A stretch of DNA of 64,000 bases from the NCBI RefSeq assembly GCF_016900095.1, contig NZ_JACJJP010000007.1, positions 53,943-117,942 of the forward strand, in the 5' to 3' direction. The notes beneath the pieces are model-generated. The model saw only the letters and a program-made list of their open reading frames with translations. It made no database searches and had not been told where the DNA came from. Both the position numbers and the translations under genes were made by a program. Positions 19,535-28,210 of the stretch are shown here, in pieces; position 1 is the stretch's first letter; the number at the start of each line of letters is the position of its first letter. The stretch is from Gemmiger formicilis (GTDB lineage Bacteria; Bacillota; Clostridia; Oscillospirales; Ruminococcaceae).

Positions 19535-20494
19535 ATGCTGATCTCCCTCGTTGTGCCCAGTTACAATGAAGAGGAAGCCATGCCGCTGTTTTATCAGGAA
19601 GCGTCCCGTGTGGCCGCCGAGATGAAGAAAAGCCACGGTACGGATTTTGAGTTTATTTTTGTGGACGACGGATCCAGGGACGGCACCCTGCGCGTGGCGC
19701 GGGAACTGCATGACCGGGATCCCCGTGTCCGGTACGTTTCCTTCAGCCGCAACTTCGGCAAGGAATCCGCCATCTATGCGGGGCTGAAAGCCGCCAAGGG
19801 CGATTATGTGGCCACGCTGGACGCCGACCTGCAGGATCCCCCGGCCCTGCTGCCCCAGATGCTGGATGTCCTGCTCACCGGCGACTACGACTGCGCCGCC
19901 ACCCGCCGCACCACCCGCAAGGGGGAACCCCCGGTGCGCAGCTGGTTTGCCCGCAAGTTCTACCAGATCATCAACCGCCTCAGCGACACCGAGATTGTGG
20001 ACGGTGCCCGGGATTACCGGCTGATGAGCCGCAAGATGGTGGATGCGGTGCTCTCCATGGCGGAGTACAACCGCTTCAGCAAGGGCATTTTCAGCTGGGT
20101 GGGCTTCAAGACCAAGTGGTTTGATTACGAGAACATCGAACGGGTGGCCGGCCAGACCAAGTGGAATTTCTGGGGTCTGTTCAAGTATTCCATCGAGGGT
20201 ATCGTGGGCTTTTCCACCGCCCCGCTGATCATTGCGGCGGGTGCCGGCGTGATTTTCTGCCTGGCGGCCTTTGTGGGCATTCTGTTTGTGGTGGTGCGGG
20301 CCCTGGCCTTCGGGGACCCCACCTCCGGCTGGCCCAGCATGGTCTGCATCATGCTGCTGTGCAGCGGCGTGCAGCTGTTCTGCCTGGGCATTGTGGGCGA
20401 ATACCTGGCCAAGACCTATCTGGAAGTCAAGCATCGGCCCATTTACATTGAGCGCGAAACCGAAGCGGACCGGGACGCCCGCCGTTCCCGATAA
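19535..20494 (+). CDS. GtrB/DPM1-like family 2 glycosyltransferase with two C-terminal membrane helices
   Basis: Transfers a sugar (often glucose) from a nucleotide donor to undecaprenyl phosphate on the inner face of the membrane. The 319-residue protein has the GT2 fold: VVPSYNEEEAMP near the N-terminus, FIFVDDGSRDGT, the DLQDPP motif in TLDADLQDPPALLPQM, and YRLMSRKMVDAVL. Two transmembrane helices near residues 228-252 and 263-289 are typical of GtrB. The ATG at 19535 is chosen over GTG at 19523 because AAAGGTGG lies about 7 bases upstream and overlaps the earlier candidate. It probably feeds the GtrII-like and PTPS-related proteins. Confidence 0.88.
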   Translation: MLISLVVPSYNEEEAMPLFYQEASRVAAEMKKSHGTDFEFIFVDDGSRDGTLRVARELHDRDPRVRYVSFSRNFGKESAIYAGLKAAKGDYVATLDADLQDPPALLPQMLDVLLTGDYDCAATRRTTRKGEPPVRSWFARKFYQIINRLSDTEIVDGARDYRLMSRKMVDAVLSMAEYNRFSKGIFSWVGFKTKWFDYENIERVAGQTKWNFWGLFKYSIEGIVGFSTAPLIIAAGAGVIFCLAAFVGILFVVVRALAFGDPTSGWPSMVCIMLLCSGVQLFCLGIVGEYLAKTYLEVKHRPIYIERETEADRDARRSR

Positions 20495-20515
20495 AACGCG
20501 GCAGGGGGCCTGTTC

Positions 20516-21856
20516 ATGAATGATATGACCCAGGGCAGTGCCTACCGTCACCTTTGGCGGTATGCACTGCCCTTGATGCTGGGCAACTGGTTTCAGCTGG
20601 CTTACAACGCCGCCGATTCGGTGATTGTGGGCCGCTTTATCGGCAAGGACGCCCTGGCGGCGGAGGGAGCCGCCGGTCCGGTGATGAACCTGGTCATCCT
20701 GGCTATCTCCGGCGTCACCATCGGCGCCGGGGTGCTGATGAGCGAATTTTTCGGCGCCCACGACCGGCCCCGGCTGCGCCGGGAACTGGCCACCACCCTT
20801 ATTGCCGGGGCCTGGTTTTCCCTGGCGGTGGCGGCGCTGGGATTTGTCTTCACCCCCCAGATCCTGCGCTGGCAGGAGGTGCCTGCGGACATCTTCGACA
20901 TCACGGTGGTGTATCTGCGCATCACCTTCCTGGGGGCGCCCTTCACCTGCTTTTACAACGCCCTGGCCGCCGGGCTGAAAAGCGTGGGCGATGCCAAGAC
21001 ACCCCTGCGCTTCCTCATGTTTTCCTCCATCCTGAACGTGGTGCTGGACCTGGTGTTCATCGGTCTGCTGGATTTCGGCATTGCCTGTTCGGCGGCCACC
21101 ACCGTCTTTGCCCAGGGGGTCAGCGCGGTGCTGGCGGCGGTGTATCTGGCGCGCAGCCTGCCGGACCTGTGCCCCTTGCGGGAGGAATGGCACATCGACC
21201 GTCCGCTGCTGGGCAAGACCCTGCGCTACGGCAGTGTGACCGCCCTGCAGCAGGCCTGCCAGCCCATCGGCAAGGTGCTCATCCAGGGGCAGGTGAATCT
21301 GCTGGGGGTGGATGTGATGGCCGCCTACAACGCCGTCACCCGCATGGACGATTTCGCCTGTATCCCCGAACAGAGCGTGGCCCAGGGCATCACCACCTTC
21401 ATCGCCCAGAACCGGGGCGCCAAGCGGTATGACCGCATCCGGGCAGGGTTCCTGGCGGGTCTGCTCATGGAGTTCTGCTACTGGATTCTCATCGGCAGCA
21501 TCACGGCGGTGTTGCGCACCCCCATCGTCTCGCTGTTCGTTTCGGGTGAGGGCGCCGAGCGGGTCACGGCCCTGGGCAGCCAGTATCTGGCGGCCATGGC
21601 GGTGTTCTATATCCTGCCCGCCTTCACCAACGGGTTCCAGGGCTACTACCGGGGCATGGGCCGCATGGGCATCACCCTGGCCGGTACCTTTATCCAGACA
21701 TCCCTGCGGGTGGTATTCACGGTTCTGCTGGCTCCCCGGGTGGGCATCTTCGGCATCGCCTTTGCCTGTGCGGGCGGCTGGATCGTCATGCTGCTGTTTG
21801 AAATTCCGCTGTACTTTTTGCGCATGCGCGGGCATGAGGCGGAGCAGGGAGCCTGA
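20516..21856 (+). CDS. MATE family multidrug/cation exporter (first copy)
   Basis: A 446-residue membrane protein with about twelve transmembrane helices. The first helix pair (LPLMLGNWFQLAYNAADSVIVGRFIGKDALAAEG) is the classic MATE start. The internal repeat reappears after residue 240 (RYGSVTALQQACQPIGKVLIQGQ). Family members couple Na+ or H+ import to export of drugs or metabolites; the substrate here is unknown. It follows the GtrB-like gene by 21 bases with AGGGGG upstream and is probably co-transcribed with it. It is followed by a terminator hairpin. Confidence 0.9.
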   Translation: MNDMTQGSAYRHLWRYALPLMLGNWFQLAYNAADSVIVGRFIGKDALAAEGAAGPVMNLVILAISGVTIGAGVLMSEFFGAHDRPRLRRELATTLIAGAWFSLAVAALGFVFTPQILRWQEVPADIFDITVVYLRITFLGAPFTCFYNALAAGLKSVGDAKTPLRFLMFSSILNVVLDLVFIGLLDFGIACSAATTVFAQGVSAVLAAVYLARSLPDLCPLREEWHIDRPLLGKTLRYGSVTALQQACQPIGKVLIQGQVNLLGVDVMAAYNAVTRMDDFACIPEQSVAQGITTFIAQNRGAKRYDRIRAGFLAGLLMEFCYWILIGSITAVLRTPIVSLFVSGEGAERVTALGSQYLAAMAVFYILPAFTNGFQGYYRGMGRMGITLAGTFIQTSLRVVFTVLLAPRVGIFGIAFACAGGWIVMLLFEIPLYFLRMRGHEAEQGA

Positions 21857-21869
21857 GCGCTTATGGACA

Positions 21870-21904
21870 AAGCCGGAAGGACAGAACCCTTCCGGCTTTT
21901 TGCA
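21870..21904 (+). terminator. Rho-independent terminator after MATE exporter gene
   Basis: AAAGCCGGAAGG and CCTTCCGGCTTTT form a stem around the loop ACAGAAC and end in TTTT. It serves the + strand genes. Confidence 0.85.
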
Positions 21905-21906
21905 GC

Positions 21907-21943
21907 AAAAAAAGAGGGCCTGCCCTGGGGGCAGGTCCTCTTT
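21907..21943 (-). terminator. Rho-independent terminator after fba
   Basis: Read on the minus strand, GAGGACCTGCCC and GGGCAGGCCCTC form a stem (one G-U-like mismatch) followed by a run of seven T. It lies 18 bases past the fba stop and abuts the + strand terminator, giving back-to-back convergent terminators. Confidence 0.85.
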
Positions 21944-21960
21944 CGGTTGTGGGGGAACAA

Positions 21961-22824
21961 TCAGGCCTTGTTGGCAGAGCCAAACAGCTCGATCTTCTCG
22001 CGCACGGTGGCCTTGATGGCCTCGGCGCCGGGAGCCAGCAGCTTGCGGGGGTCAAAGCCCTTGCCCTGCAGATCCTTGCCCGCTTCGATGTACTTGCGGG
22101 TGGCGTCGGCAAAGCTCAGCTGGCATTCGGTGTTGACGTTGATCTTGGAAACACCCAGGGTGATGGCCTTGCGGATCATGTCGGCCGGGATGCCCGTGCC
22201 GCCGTGCAGGACCAGGGGGATGTTGTCGGTGGCCTGATGGATCTTGTCCAGAGCCTCAAAGTCCAGGCCCTTCCAGTTGGCGGGGTACTTGCCGTGGATG
22301 TTGCCGATGCCGGCAGCCAGGAAATCGATGCCCAGGGCAGCGATCTTGGCGCACTCGGCGGGGTCGGCCACTTCGCCGGCACCGATGACGCCGTCTTCCT
22401 CGCCGCCGATGGAGCCGACTTCGGCCTCGATGGACAGGCCGTGGTCATGGGCCAGAGCCACCAGCTCGGTGGTCTTGGCAACGTTCTCGTCGATGGGATA
22501 ATGGCTGCCGTCGAACATGATGGAGGTGAAGCCGGCGGCCACGCAGGCCTTGGCACCCTCATAGGTGCCGTGGTCCAGGTGCAGGGCCACGGGAACGGTG
22601 ATGCCCAGGCTTTCGTCCATGGCGCGGACCATGGCGGCCACGGTCTTGAAACCGGTCATATACTTGCCGGCACCCTCAGAAACACCGAGGATGACGGGGC
22701 TGTTCATCTCCTGCGCAGTCAGCAGGATGCTCTTGGTCCATTCCAGGTTGTTGATGTTGAACTGACCGACGGCGTAATGACCGTCGCGCGCTTTCAGCAG
22801 CATATTCGTTGCGTTTACCAGCAT
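21961..22824 (-). CDS. fba: Class II fructose-bisphosphate aldolase
   Basis: Zinc-dependent glycolytic aldolase that splits fructose 1,6-bisphosphate into dihydroxyacetone phosphate and glyceraldehyde 3-phosphate. The 287-residue protein has the signature HLDHGTYEG, with Asp84 as likely proton donor and His85 as zinc ligand. The acidic stretch EAEVGSIGGEEDG, LHGGTGIP (later zinc-ligand region) and the C-terminal INVNTECQLSF are also present. The ATG at 22822-22824 is chosen because GGGAGGTATC lies upstream and the start MLVNATNMLLKA is typical; a longer upstream frame runs through the promoter. It could also act on tagatose bisphosphate, but genomic isolation favours the glycolytic role. Confidence 0.94.
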   Translation of the reverse strand: MLVNATNMLLKARDGHYAVGQFNINNLEWTKSILLTAQEMNSPVILGVSEGAGKYMTGFKTVAAMVRAMDESLGITVPVALHLDHGTYEGAKACVAAGFTSIMFDGSHYPIDENVAKTTELVALAHDHGLSIEAEVGSIGGEEDGVIGAGEVADPAECAKIAALGIDFLAAGIGNIHGKYPANWKGLDFEALDKIHQATDNIPLVLHGGTGIPADMIRKAITLGVSKINVNTECQLSFADATRKYIEAGKDLQGKGFDPRKLLAPGAEAIKATVREKIELFGSANKA

Positions 22825-22915
22825 AGTGAAGATACCTCCCAATGTTCTTCTGTTTCCGTTGCAGGAAAAATCCGCGTGGAGCCGTGCGCCCCGCGCGTCA
22901 CTAGGGTATAGTCCC

Positions 22916-22944
22916 ATTATAGCCTGACATTGACAAAAAAGCAA
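22916..22944 (-). promoter_or_regulatory. Sigma-A-type promoter for fba
   Basis: On the minus strand TTGCTT (22939-22944) and TATAAT (22916-22921) are 17 bases apart. The -10 box is about 92 bases upstream of the fba start codon. Confidence 0.8.
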
Positions 22945-23245
22945 CAAAAATATTTTATGCGCCGCACTTGTGGCAAAATTCGCGCAGATAAGACAAAAAT
23001 GGTTGATATGAACACCGCTGAAGGGCAGGTGTTTCACCCCGGAAAACGGCCCTTGCCAGGGGAAAACCGGGTGGGTCCGGCGAGGTTGTGCGGGCATGAA
23101 AAGCCCGGGATGAACTTTTCGTCCCGGGTGCCCGCACAAGAAAAGCGCGCTGGAAATCCTTGGACATTTTGTGGGAAAAATCCGTTCTTTTGGCAGGAAA
23201 ATCGGAATTTTGCCAACTTGACAGAAGGGTTTATCCGGAACGTTA

Positions 23246-23345
23246 TGTGGAAAAATTTTCAACAGCCTGTGGAAAACATCCCCTCCTTTGGTGGAAAAAT
23301 CCCATGGTGGGCGGGTTTTCCACACTTTCAACAGAGTTTTCAACA
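23246..23345. repeat. Cluster of DnaA-box-like 9-mers
   Basis: Seven 9-mers matching or close to TTTTCCACA (relaxed DnaA box TTWTNCACA) occur in 100 bases. Exact matches: TGTGGAAAA at 23246 and 23268 (minus sense) and TTTTCCACA at 23316. One-mismatch copies: TTTTCAACA at 23256 and 23337, and GGTGGAAAA at 23290. A weaker CTTTCAACA is at 23325. A further near match, TGTGGGAAA, is at 23170. Both orientations occur. Such clusters mark replication origins or DnaA-titrating and DnaA-regulated sites. Co-directional genes on both sides argue against the main chromosomal origin. Confidence 0.6.
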
Positions 23346-23451
23346 ATGAACAGCGCCTCTTGTGGAATTACGCTTTGTATAAAGCGCGGCGCAGCGCAAA
23401 AACACCCCCGCGAAAAAGCAAAAAATCTGCACTTTTGACGCGGGTTGGCAG

Positions 23452-23481
23452 GTGACAAAGCCCCCGCCTTTGTGGTATACT
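23452..23481 (+). promoter_or_regulatory. Probable promoter for rlmB
   Basis: GTGACA at 23452-23457 and TATACT at 23476-23481 are 18 bases apart. An overlapping TATAAT at 23481 is an alternative -10 with poorer spacing. It lies about 90 bases before the rlmB start. Confidence 0.6.
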
Positions 23482-23568
23482 ATAATCCGTATAGCTGCCG
23501 CAACCGGGCCGCAAGGCCCGCATACAATACATTTGCGGGTGCGGCCCTGCCCGCCCGCCGGAGGAACC

Positions 23569-24363
23569 ATGATGAACAAACCGGAACGCCCGGACAACCG
23601 GACCCAATCCAGTGAAAGCCCCGACACCCTTGTGTGGGGCAAAAATCCCGTCACCGAACTGCTGCGTGCCGGCACCGGGGTGGACACCTTGCTGCTGGCG
23701 GACAGCCTGGACCCGCGCACCGTATCCTACTTCACCGCGCTGGGCAAACAAGCCGGGGCGGTGATCAAGCGGGTGCCTTCCGGCAAGCTGCAAAAACTGT
23801 GCGGCACCGCCGACCACCAGGGCATCGCGGCCTGGGCCGCCCGCATCCAATACGCCGATCTGGAAGATCTGCTGGACGCCGCAGCCGCCAAAGGGGAACC
23901 CCCCTTCCTGGTGCTGTGTGATGGCATCGAGGACCCCCACAACCTGGGCGCCATTCTGCGCTCGGCGCTGCTGTGCGGAGCCCACGGGGTGGTCATTCCC
24001 CGCCGCGGCGGGGTCAGCGTCACCGGCACGGTGATGAAAGCCAGCGCCGGGGCAGCCGCCCGCATCCCGGTGGCCCGGGTCCCCAATCTGGCCCAGGCCA
24101 TCCGCACCCTGAAAGAGCGAGGCGTCTTTGTCTACTGTGCCGACCTGGGGGGACAGTCCCCCGACCGCACCGACCTGACCGGGTCGGTGGCGCTGGTTCT
24201 GGGCAGTGAGGGCAGCGGCCCTTCGGCTCTGACCAAAAAACTGTGCGACGGCGCCGTCACGCTGGATATGGCCGCGGGGGACTGCGGCGTGGACAGCTAC
24301 AATGTGTCGGTGGCCGCCGGAATCCTTTTGTATCATATTATGCAGTGCCGCCGCGGGCACTGA
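23569..24363 (+). CDS. rlmB: 23S rRNA 2'-O-methyltransferase, RlmB/TrmH (SpoU) family
   Basis: SAM-dependent SPOUT methyltransferase that modifies a guanosine ribose in 23S rRNA. The 264-residue protein has an N-terminal substrate-binding domain starting VWGKNPVTELLRAG. The three SpoU motifs follow: DGIEDPHNLGAILRSA, LVLGSEGSGPS, and SYNVSVAAGILLY. The start at 23569 (or the adjacent ATG at 23572) has GGAGGAA upstream. A role on a tRNA or another rRNA site cannot be excluded from sequence alone. It stands apart from other genes and has its own promoter. Confidence 0.88.
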   Translation: MMNKPERPDNRTQSSESPDTLVWGKNPVTELLRAGTGVDTLLLADSLDPRTVSYFTALGKQAGAVIKRVPSGKLQKLCGTADHQGIAAWAARIQYADLEDLLDAAAAKGEPPFLVLCDGIEDPHNLGAILRSALLCGAHGVVIPRRGGVSVTGTVMKASAGAAARIPVARVPNLAQAIRTLKERGVFVYCADLGGQSPDRTDLTGSVALVLGSEGSGPSALTKKLCDGAVTLDMAAGDCGVDSYNVSVAAGILLYHIMQCRRGH

Positions 24364-24417
24364 TCGCCGGACTCCGGCGCCGCCGCCCGCACAGCGGGCA
24401 GGGAAGGGGAGAAGGAT

Positions 24418-27400
24418 ATGCCAAGCAAACGCACCAACGATTCGGTGGAACGCATCCTGGAAGAGCTGAGCCATCAGCAGGCCCGGGATGGTGTGCGTGA
24501 CAGTGTAAATGAACGGAAAGTGGACGAGATCCTCAAGAGCGTGGGCATCGACACCGCTACCCCCGGTGCGTCCCACGATTCCCTGGGGCCCATCGGCAAG
24601 GAAGACCTGCCCCAGGTGGAGGTCAGCGGCGGCGTGGCCGAAGACCGCTTCTCCACCGCCGTGCTGGACGACCTGCTGGGGGATCTGCCCAGCATGAAAC
24701 TGCTGAAGAAAAAGTCGCCCCGCCGTGCACAGGAACCGTCCCGGCAGACCCAGTCTGCCCCGGTGGCCGCTTTCCGCCGCCCGGAACGCACCGATGCCCA
24801 GCCTTCCGCCCAGACCCGCACCGCCCCGGTGCGGCAGACCCAGCCGGTCCAGACCGCCCCGGTCCGTCAGCAGACCCGCCCGGTGCAGAATGCAACCCAG
24901 CCCGCCGCCACCCAGACGGCGCCGGTGCAGGCCGCGCCCGCCCGGCAGACCCAGTCTGTTCCGGCCCCGCAGCCCGAAACCCGGCCGCAGACCCGGCCCG
25001 TGCAGGCTTCCCGGCAGGAAACGCCGCAGCCCAGGCAGGCGACTCCCGCCCGGGAGGACACCCTGGGGGACACCACCCGCACCAGCATTATCAAGAATTT
25101 CCTGCTCAAGATGGCTCCCGGCGCCGACCACGCCGACACCCATGCCCTGAACGAGGGCAAGGAGCAGTTCCAGCAGTTCTTCGGCAAGACCGCCGCGGTC
25201 CTGCCCGACTCGGACGGCAAGCTGCGGGACCCTTCCCGCCGCAAGCGGGGCTTCTTCGGCCTGGGCAAGGCCGAGGACACCGGCGAGTTTGTGCCCATCA
25301 ATGTATCCCTGGGCGGCCGGCGGGAAGAGCCCGCCCCCCAGCCGGAACCCGAACCGGAGGAGGAACCTTACACCGAACCGGCGCCCCAGCCGGAGGAAGC
25401 TTACTATGATGCGGATGAGGTGGACGACGGCGAAGCCGCCGCCCCCGCTTACCAGGCCCCGGCGCCTCAGCCCGAACCGGAAGAACCCACGGTGGAAAAG
25501 ACGGTCTACCACTCCCACCATGCCGGGGCCGCCCTGCCCAACCACACGGCCACCACCGGCGGCATCACCCTCAGCGGCATCCGGGCGGCCTTGCGGGGCA
25601 GCTCTTCCGGCGCCACCGGTACGGTGTACCGCAAAAAACGCAACACCATTGAATTTACCCCGGGCCAGAAGCTGGCCCGTACCCCCGAACCGGCCCCTGA
25701 AACCCAGGAATCCCACGGCGAACCGGTGGGCGAGCCGGTCATGACCCCCACCGCCGAGGTTACATCCACCACCGCCTTCAACATCCCCCTGGAACAGGAG
25801 GACACCGACCAGAAGGAGGATACCCGGGACTTTCTGCGGGATCTGGGGGTGGTGCAGGACTCCGCGGTCAAGACCGCGGCCCGCGCCGCCCAGGCCGCGC
25901 CCCGGGCCCAGAGCGTGCGTCCCGCCCTGGCGCCCCAGCCGGAACAGACCGCCCCGGCGGAAGAAGAACCGCCCGTGCAACGGCAGCCGGTGGAACAGCC
26001 GCCCGTATCCACCGCCCGGGAAGATACCTTTGAGGAGATCTCCCGGGATGAGGCAGCCACCCTGACGGGGGAGGTGCGCCTGGCCGATATTGCCGCCGGC
26101 CGTACCGAGGAAGATACCGCCGCCTTTGCGTCGGACCTGGCCCATGCCGGCACCCACGAAGTCAGCCCGGACACGGCGGATTTCATGGCCCAGCTGGAAG
26201 CCCAGCCCCGCCCCCGCCCGGACACCGGCGCCTTTGTGCGGGAGATTGAACAGTCCATCAACGAGGAGGAGCCCGCCGAATCGGAAGACCGGTTTGCCAA
26301 GGCGGCCAGCATCCTCACCGATACTTCGGAGATCGAGGAACCCACCGCCCCGCGCCCCAAGGCCAAGGGCGGCATCCGCCTGACCGGTGCGCCGGAGGAT
26401 GAGACCAAGGACGAAAAGACCGAGCCCCCCTTTGAGGAGGAGGACACCGCTCCGGCGTCCCGCCATAAGGAATACGAGCGGCTGGACGATGCCCCCGCGG
26501 TGCGCCGGGACCTGGCCAACCGGATCCTGCTGCTCACCGTGGCCGCCATTGTGTCGGGGGCTTCGGCGGCGCTCATGTTGTATCTGGGCATTGCGGCGGG
26601 GGGCACCCTGCCCATGCCCGCCCCCCTGGACACCACCGCCGGCGCCACGCCCTTGCTGGCCACCATGCTGGTGCTGCTGGTGTTCTGCTGCGCCCTGAAC
26701 TGGCGTACCATGCTGGATGGACTGGTGGGCCTGGTCAAGAGTCCCACCGCCGACACCCTGGCGGCCCTGGCCGCCCTGGGCGGTGTGGTGCAGCTGGGGG
26801 CCTTCCTGCTCCAGCCGGACTGGTATGCCCCGGACAAGCTCTGCCTGCTGGCGGGGCCCGCCGCCCTGGTGCTCTGCTTCAACGCCCTGGGCAAGCGGCT
26901 GGATGCCATCACCACCCGGGAGAACTTTGCCCTGGTCAGCGCCAAGGTGGACCACGCTGTGGCCTACCGGCTGAAGGACGCCGGCATCCTGCGGGCGGTC
27001 ACCCGCGGTCTGGAACAGCCCCATCCCAACGTGCTGGTCAGCCGTCCCACCCAGCTGATGAAAGACTTCCTGGCTTCCAGCAGCTCCCACCGCACCTCGG
27101 ACAAGAACCAGCAGCAGCTGGGCCGTCTGGTGGGCGGTGTGGCGCTGGCGGCCCTGGTATTTACTCTTCTCTACCGCAAGGACGCGGGCCTGGCCTTCAC
27201 CGCCATGGCCGCGGTGCTCTGCCTGGGGGCGCCCCTGGCAGGCACTCTGCTCAGCGCCCTGCCGGCCCGCCTGATGCAGCGCAGCGCCGCCCAGGTGGGC
27301 GCGGTGATTCCCGGTTGGCGGGACATCCGTCAGCTGGGCCGGGTGAACGTGATCCAGGTGACCACCCAGGACCTGTTCCCCAAAGGCTGCGTCAAGCTCT

Positions 27401-28191
27401 GCGGCATCAAGCCGGTGAACAAGGAGCGCATCGACCTGGCCATCATCTACGCCGCGTCCATGATGGCCGGCGGTGCCCCCACCCTGCGGGAAGTGTTCCT
27501 GGGGATGATCGGGGACAACCGCAAGCTGCTGAACAAGGTGGACGATTTCGAGACGGTGTACGGTATGGGCTATGTGGGCTGGATCAACGGCGAGCGGGTG
27601 CTGGCCGGCAACCGCCACCTGATGGAAAAGTTCGACATCCAGGTGCCCAGTCTGGAATATGAACAGCGGCACACCGTCAACCAGCGCCGGGTCATCTACC
27701 TGGCTGTGTCGGGCAAGCTGTTCAGCATGTTCCAGGTGGCCTACCAGGCCGATCCCGACACCGCCGCGGTGCTGGACGGGCTGCGCCGCACCGGCATGTC
27801 CCTGATTGTGGACTGCGACGACTTCAACTGTGACGAAGCCTTGCTGGAAGCCGCCTACACTCTGCCCACCGGCACGGTGCGGGTGCTGGACGCCACCGCC
27901 CGCAAGGCGCTGGAACCGGCCACTGCCTGGCTGCCCGAAAGCGAAGGAAACATGCTGCATCTGGGCAGCTTTGTGAGTTATGTGGGCGGCCTGGAAGCCG
28001 CCGCCGGCGCCGCCGAAGGCGAGCGCAAAGCCGCCATGATTCTGTCGGTGTCGGTGCTGCTGTCCTGCGTGCTGGCCGTCATCATGGTGCTGGCCGGGGG
28101 CATTGCGGCCCTGCCGCTGCCCGCCCTGGTGCTGTACCAGGCGGCCTGGGCCGTGCTGGCCTTGATCTTCCCGATGCTGCAACGTTATTGA
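24418..28191 (+). CDS. Large membrane protein resembling a catalytically dead P1B-type ATPase, with long disordered N-terminus
   Basis: A 1257-residue protein. Residues 1-690 are Pro/Gln/Glu/Thr-rich and probably disordered and cytoplasmic. Hydrophobic helices then lie near 702-730, 745-762, 779-800, 808-830, 904-920, 925-950, and a pair at 1207-1228 and 1230-1255. That layout (six helices, large soluble loop, two terminal helices) matches P1B-type heavy-metal ATPases. The soluble loop has the N-domain pattern GYVGWINGERVLAGNRHLM. The key residues are gone: LGAPLAG (937-942 region) replaces CPC, TTQDLFPKG (982-990) replaces DKTGTLTxG so the phosphorylated Asp is Thr, and no GDGxNDxP is seen. 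Function unknown; it cannot be a standard pump. The start has GGGAGAAGG upstream, 54 bases after rlmB. Confidence 0.8.
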   Translation: MPSKRTNDSVERILEELSHQQARDGVRDSVNERKVDEILKSVGIDTATPGASHDSLGPIGKEDLPQVEVSGGVAEDRFSTAVLDDLLGDLPSMKLLKKKSPRRAQEPSRQTQSAPVAAFRRPERTDAQPSAQTRTAPVRQTQPVQTAPVRQQTRPVQNATQPAATQTAPVQAAPARQTQSVPAPQPETRPQTRPVQASRQETPQPRQATPAREDTLGDTTRTSIIKNFLLKMAPGADHADTHALNEGKEQFQQFFGKTAAVLPDSDGKLRDPSRRKRGFFGLGKAEDTGEFVPINVSLGGRREEPAPQPEPEPEEEPYTEPAPQPEEAYYDADEVDDGEAAAPAYQAPAPQPEPEEPTVEKTVYHSHHAGAALPNHTATTGGITLSGIRAALRGSSSGATGTVYRKKRNTIEFTPGQKLARTPEPAPETQESHGEPVGEPVMTPTAEVTSTTAFNIPLEQEDTDQKEDTRDFLRDLGVVQDSAVKTAARAAQAAPRAQSVRPALAPQPEQTAPAEEEPPVQRQPVEQPPVSTAREDTFEEISRDEAATLTGEVRLADIAAGRTEEDTAAFASDLAHAGTHEVSPDTADFMAQLEAQPRPRPDTGAFVREIEQSINEEEPAESEDRFAKAASILTDTSEIEEPTAPRPKAKGGIRLTGAPEDETKDEKTEPPFEEEDTAPASRHKEYERLDDAPAVRRDLANRILLLTVAAIVSGASAALMLYLGIAAGGTLPMPAPLDTTAGATPLLATMLVLLVFCCALNWRTMLDGLVGLVKSPTADTLAALAALGGVVQLGAFLLQPDWYAPDKLCLLAGPAALVLCFNALGKRLDAITTRENFALVSAKVDHAVAYRLKDAGILRAVTRGLEQPHPNVLVSRPTQLMKDFLASSSSHRTSDKNQQQLGRLVGGVALAALVFTLLYRKDAGLAFTAMAAVLCLGAPLAGTLLSALPARLMQRSAAQVGAVIPGWRDIRQLGRVNVIQVTTQDLFPKGCVKLCGIKPVNKERIDLAIIYAASMMAGGAPTLREVFLGMIGDNRKLLNKVDDFETVYGMGYVGWINGERVLAGNRHLMEKFDIQVPSLEYEQRHTVNQRRVIYLAVSGKLFSMFQVAYQADPDTAAVLDGLRRTGMSLIVDCDDFNCDEALLEAAYTLPTGTVRVLDATARKALEPATAWLPESEGNMLHLGSFVSYVGGLEAAAGAAEGERKAAMILSVSVLLSCVLAVIMVLAGGIAALPLPALVLYQAAWAVLALIFPMLQRY

Positions 28192-28210
28192 TAAAAAGGG
28201 GGCGTGGTCT

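Larger units (their letters stand above)
22825..23568. other. 744-bp intergenic region between divergent fba and rlmB
   Basis: The only stretch above 300 bases without a gene. It holds the fba promoter (about 22916-22944, minus), an AT-rich tract (22928-22960), a cluster of DnaA-box-like 9-mers (23246-23345), and the rlmB promoter (about 23452-23481, plus). The composition is clearly less GC-rich than the neighbouring genes. Open frames here (for example 22930-23349 +) lack codon bias, a good ribosome-binding site or any recognisable domain, so I do not call a gene. Confidence 0.85.

Noticed and set aside
23246..23345. Interpretation of the DnaA-box cluster as the chromosomal origin oriC
   Set aside because: No dnaA, dnaN, rpmH or gyrase genes lie near it, and genes on both sides run mostly in the same direction without the strand switch expected at an origin. 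Kept only as a DnaA-binding cluster.
22930..23349. A 139-codon + strand frame in the fba-rlmB gap
   Set aside because: Codon use is unlike neighbouring genes, there is no ribosome-binding site, and it overlaps the repeat cluster. Its apparent length reflects chance.
24364..24417. Possible small gene between rlmB and the large membrane protein
   Set aside because: Only 54 bases, containing the ribosome-binding site of the next gene.
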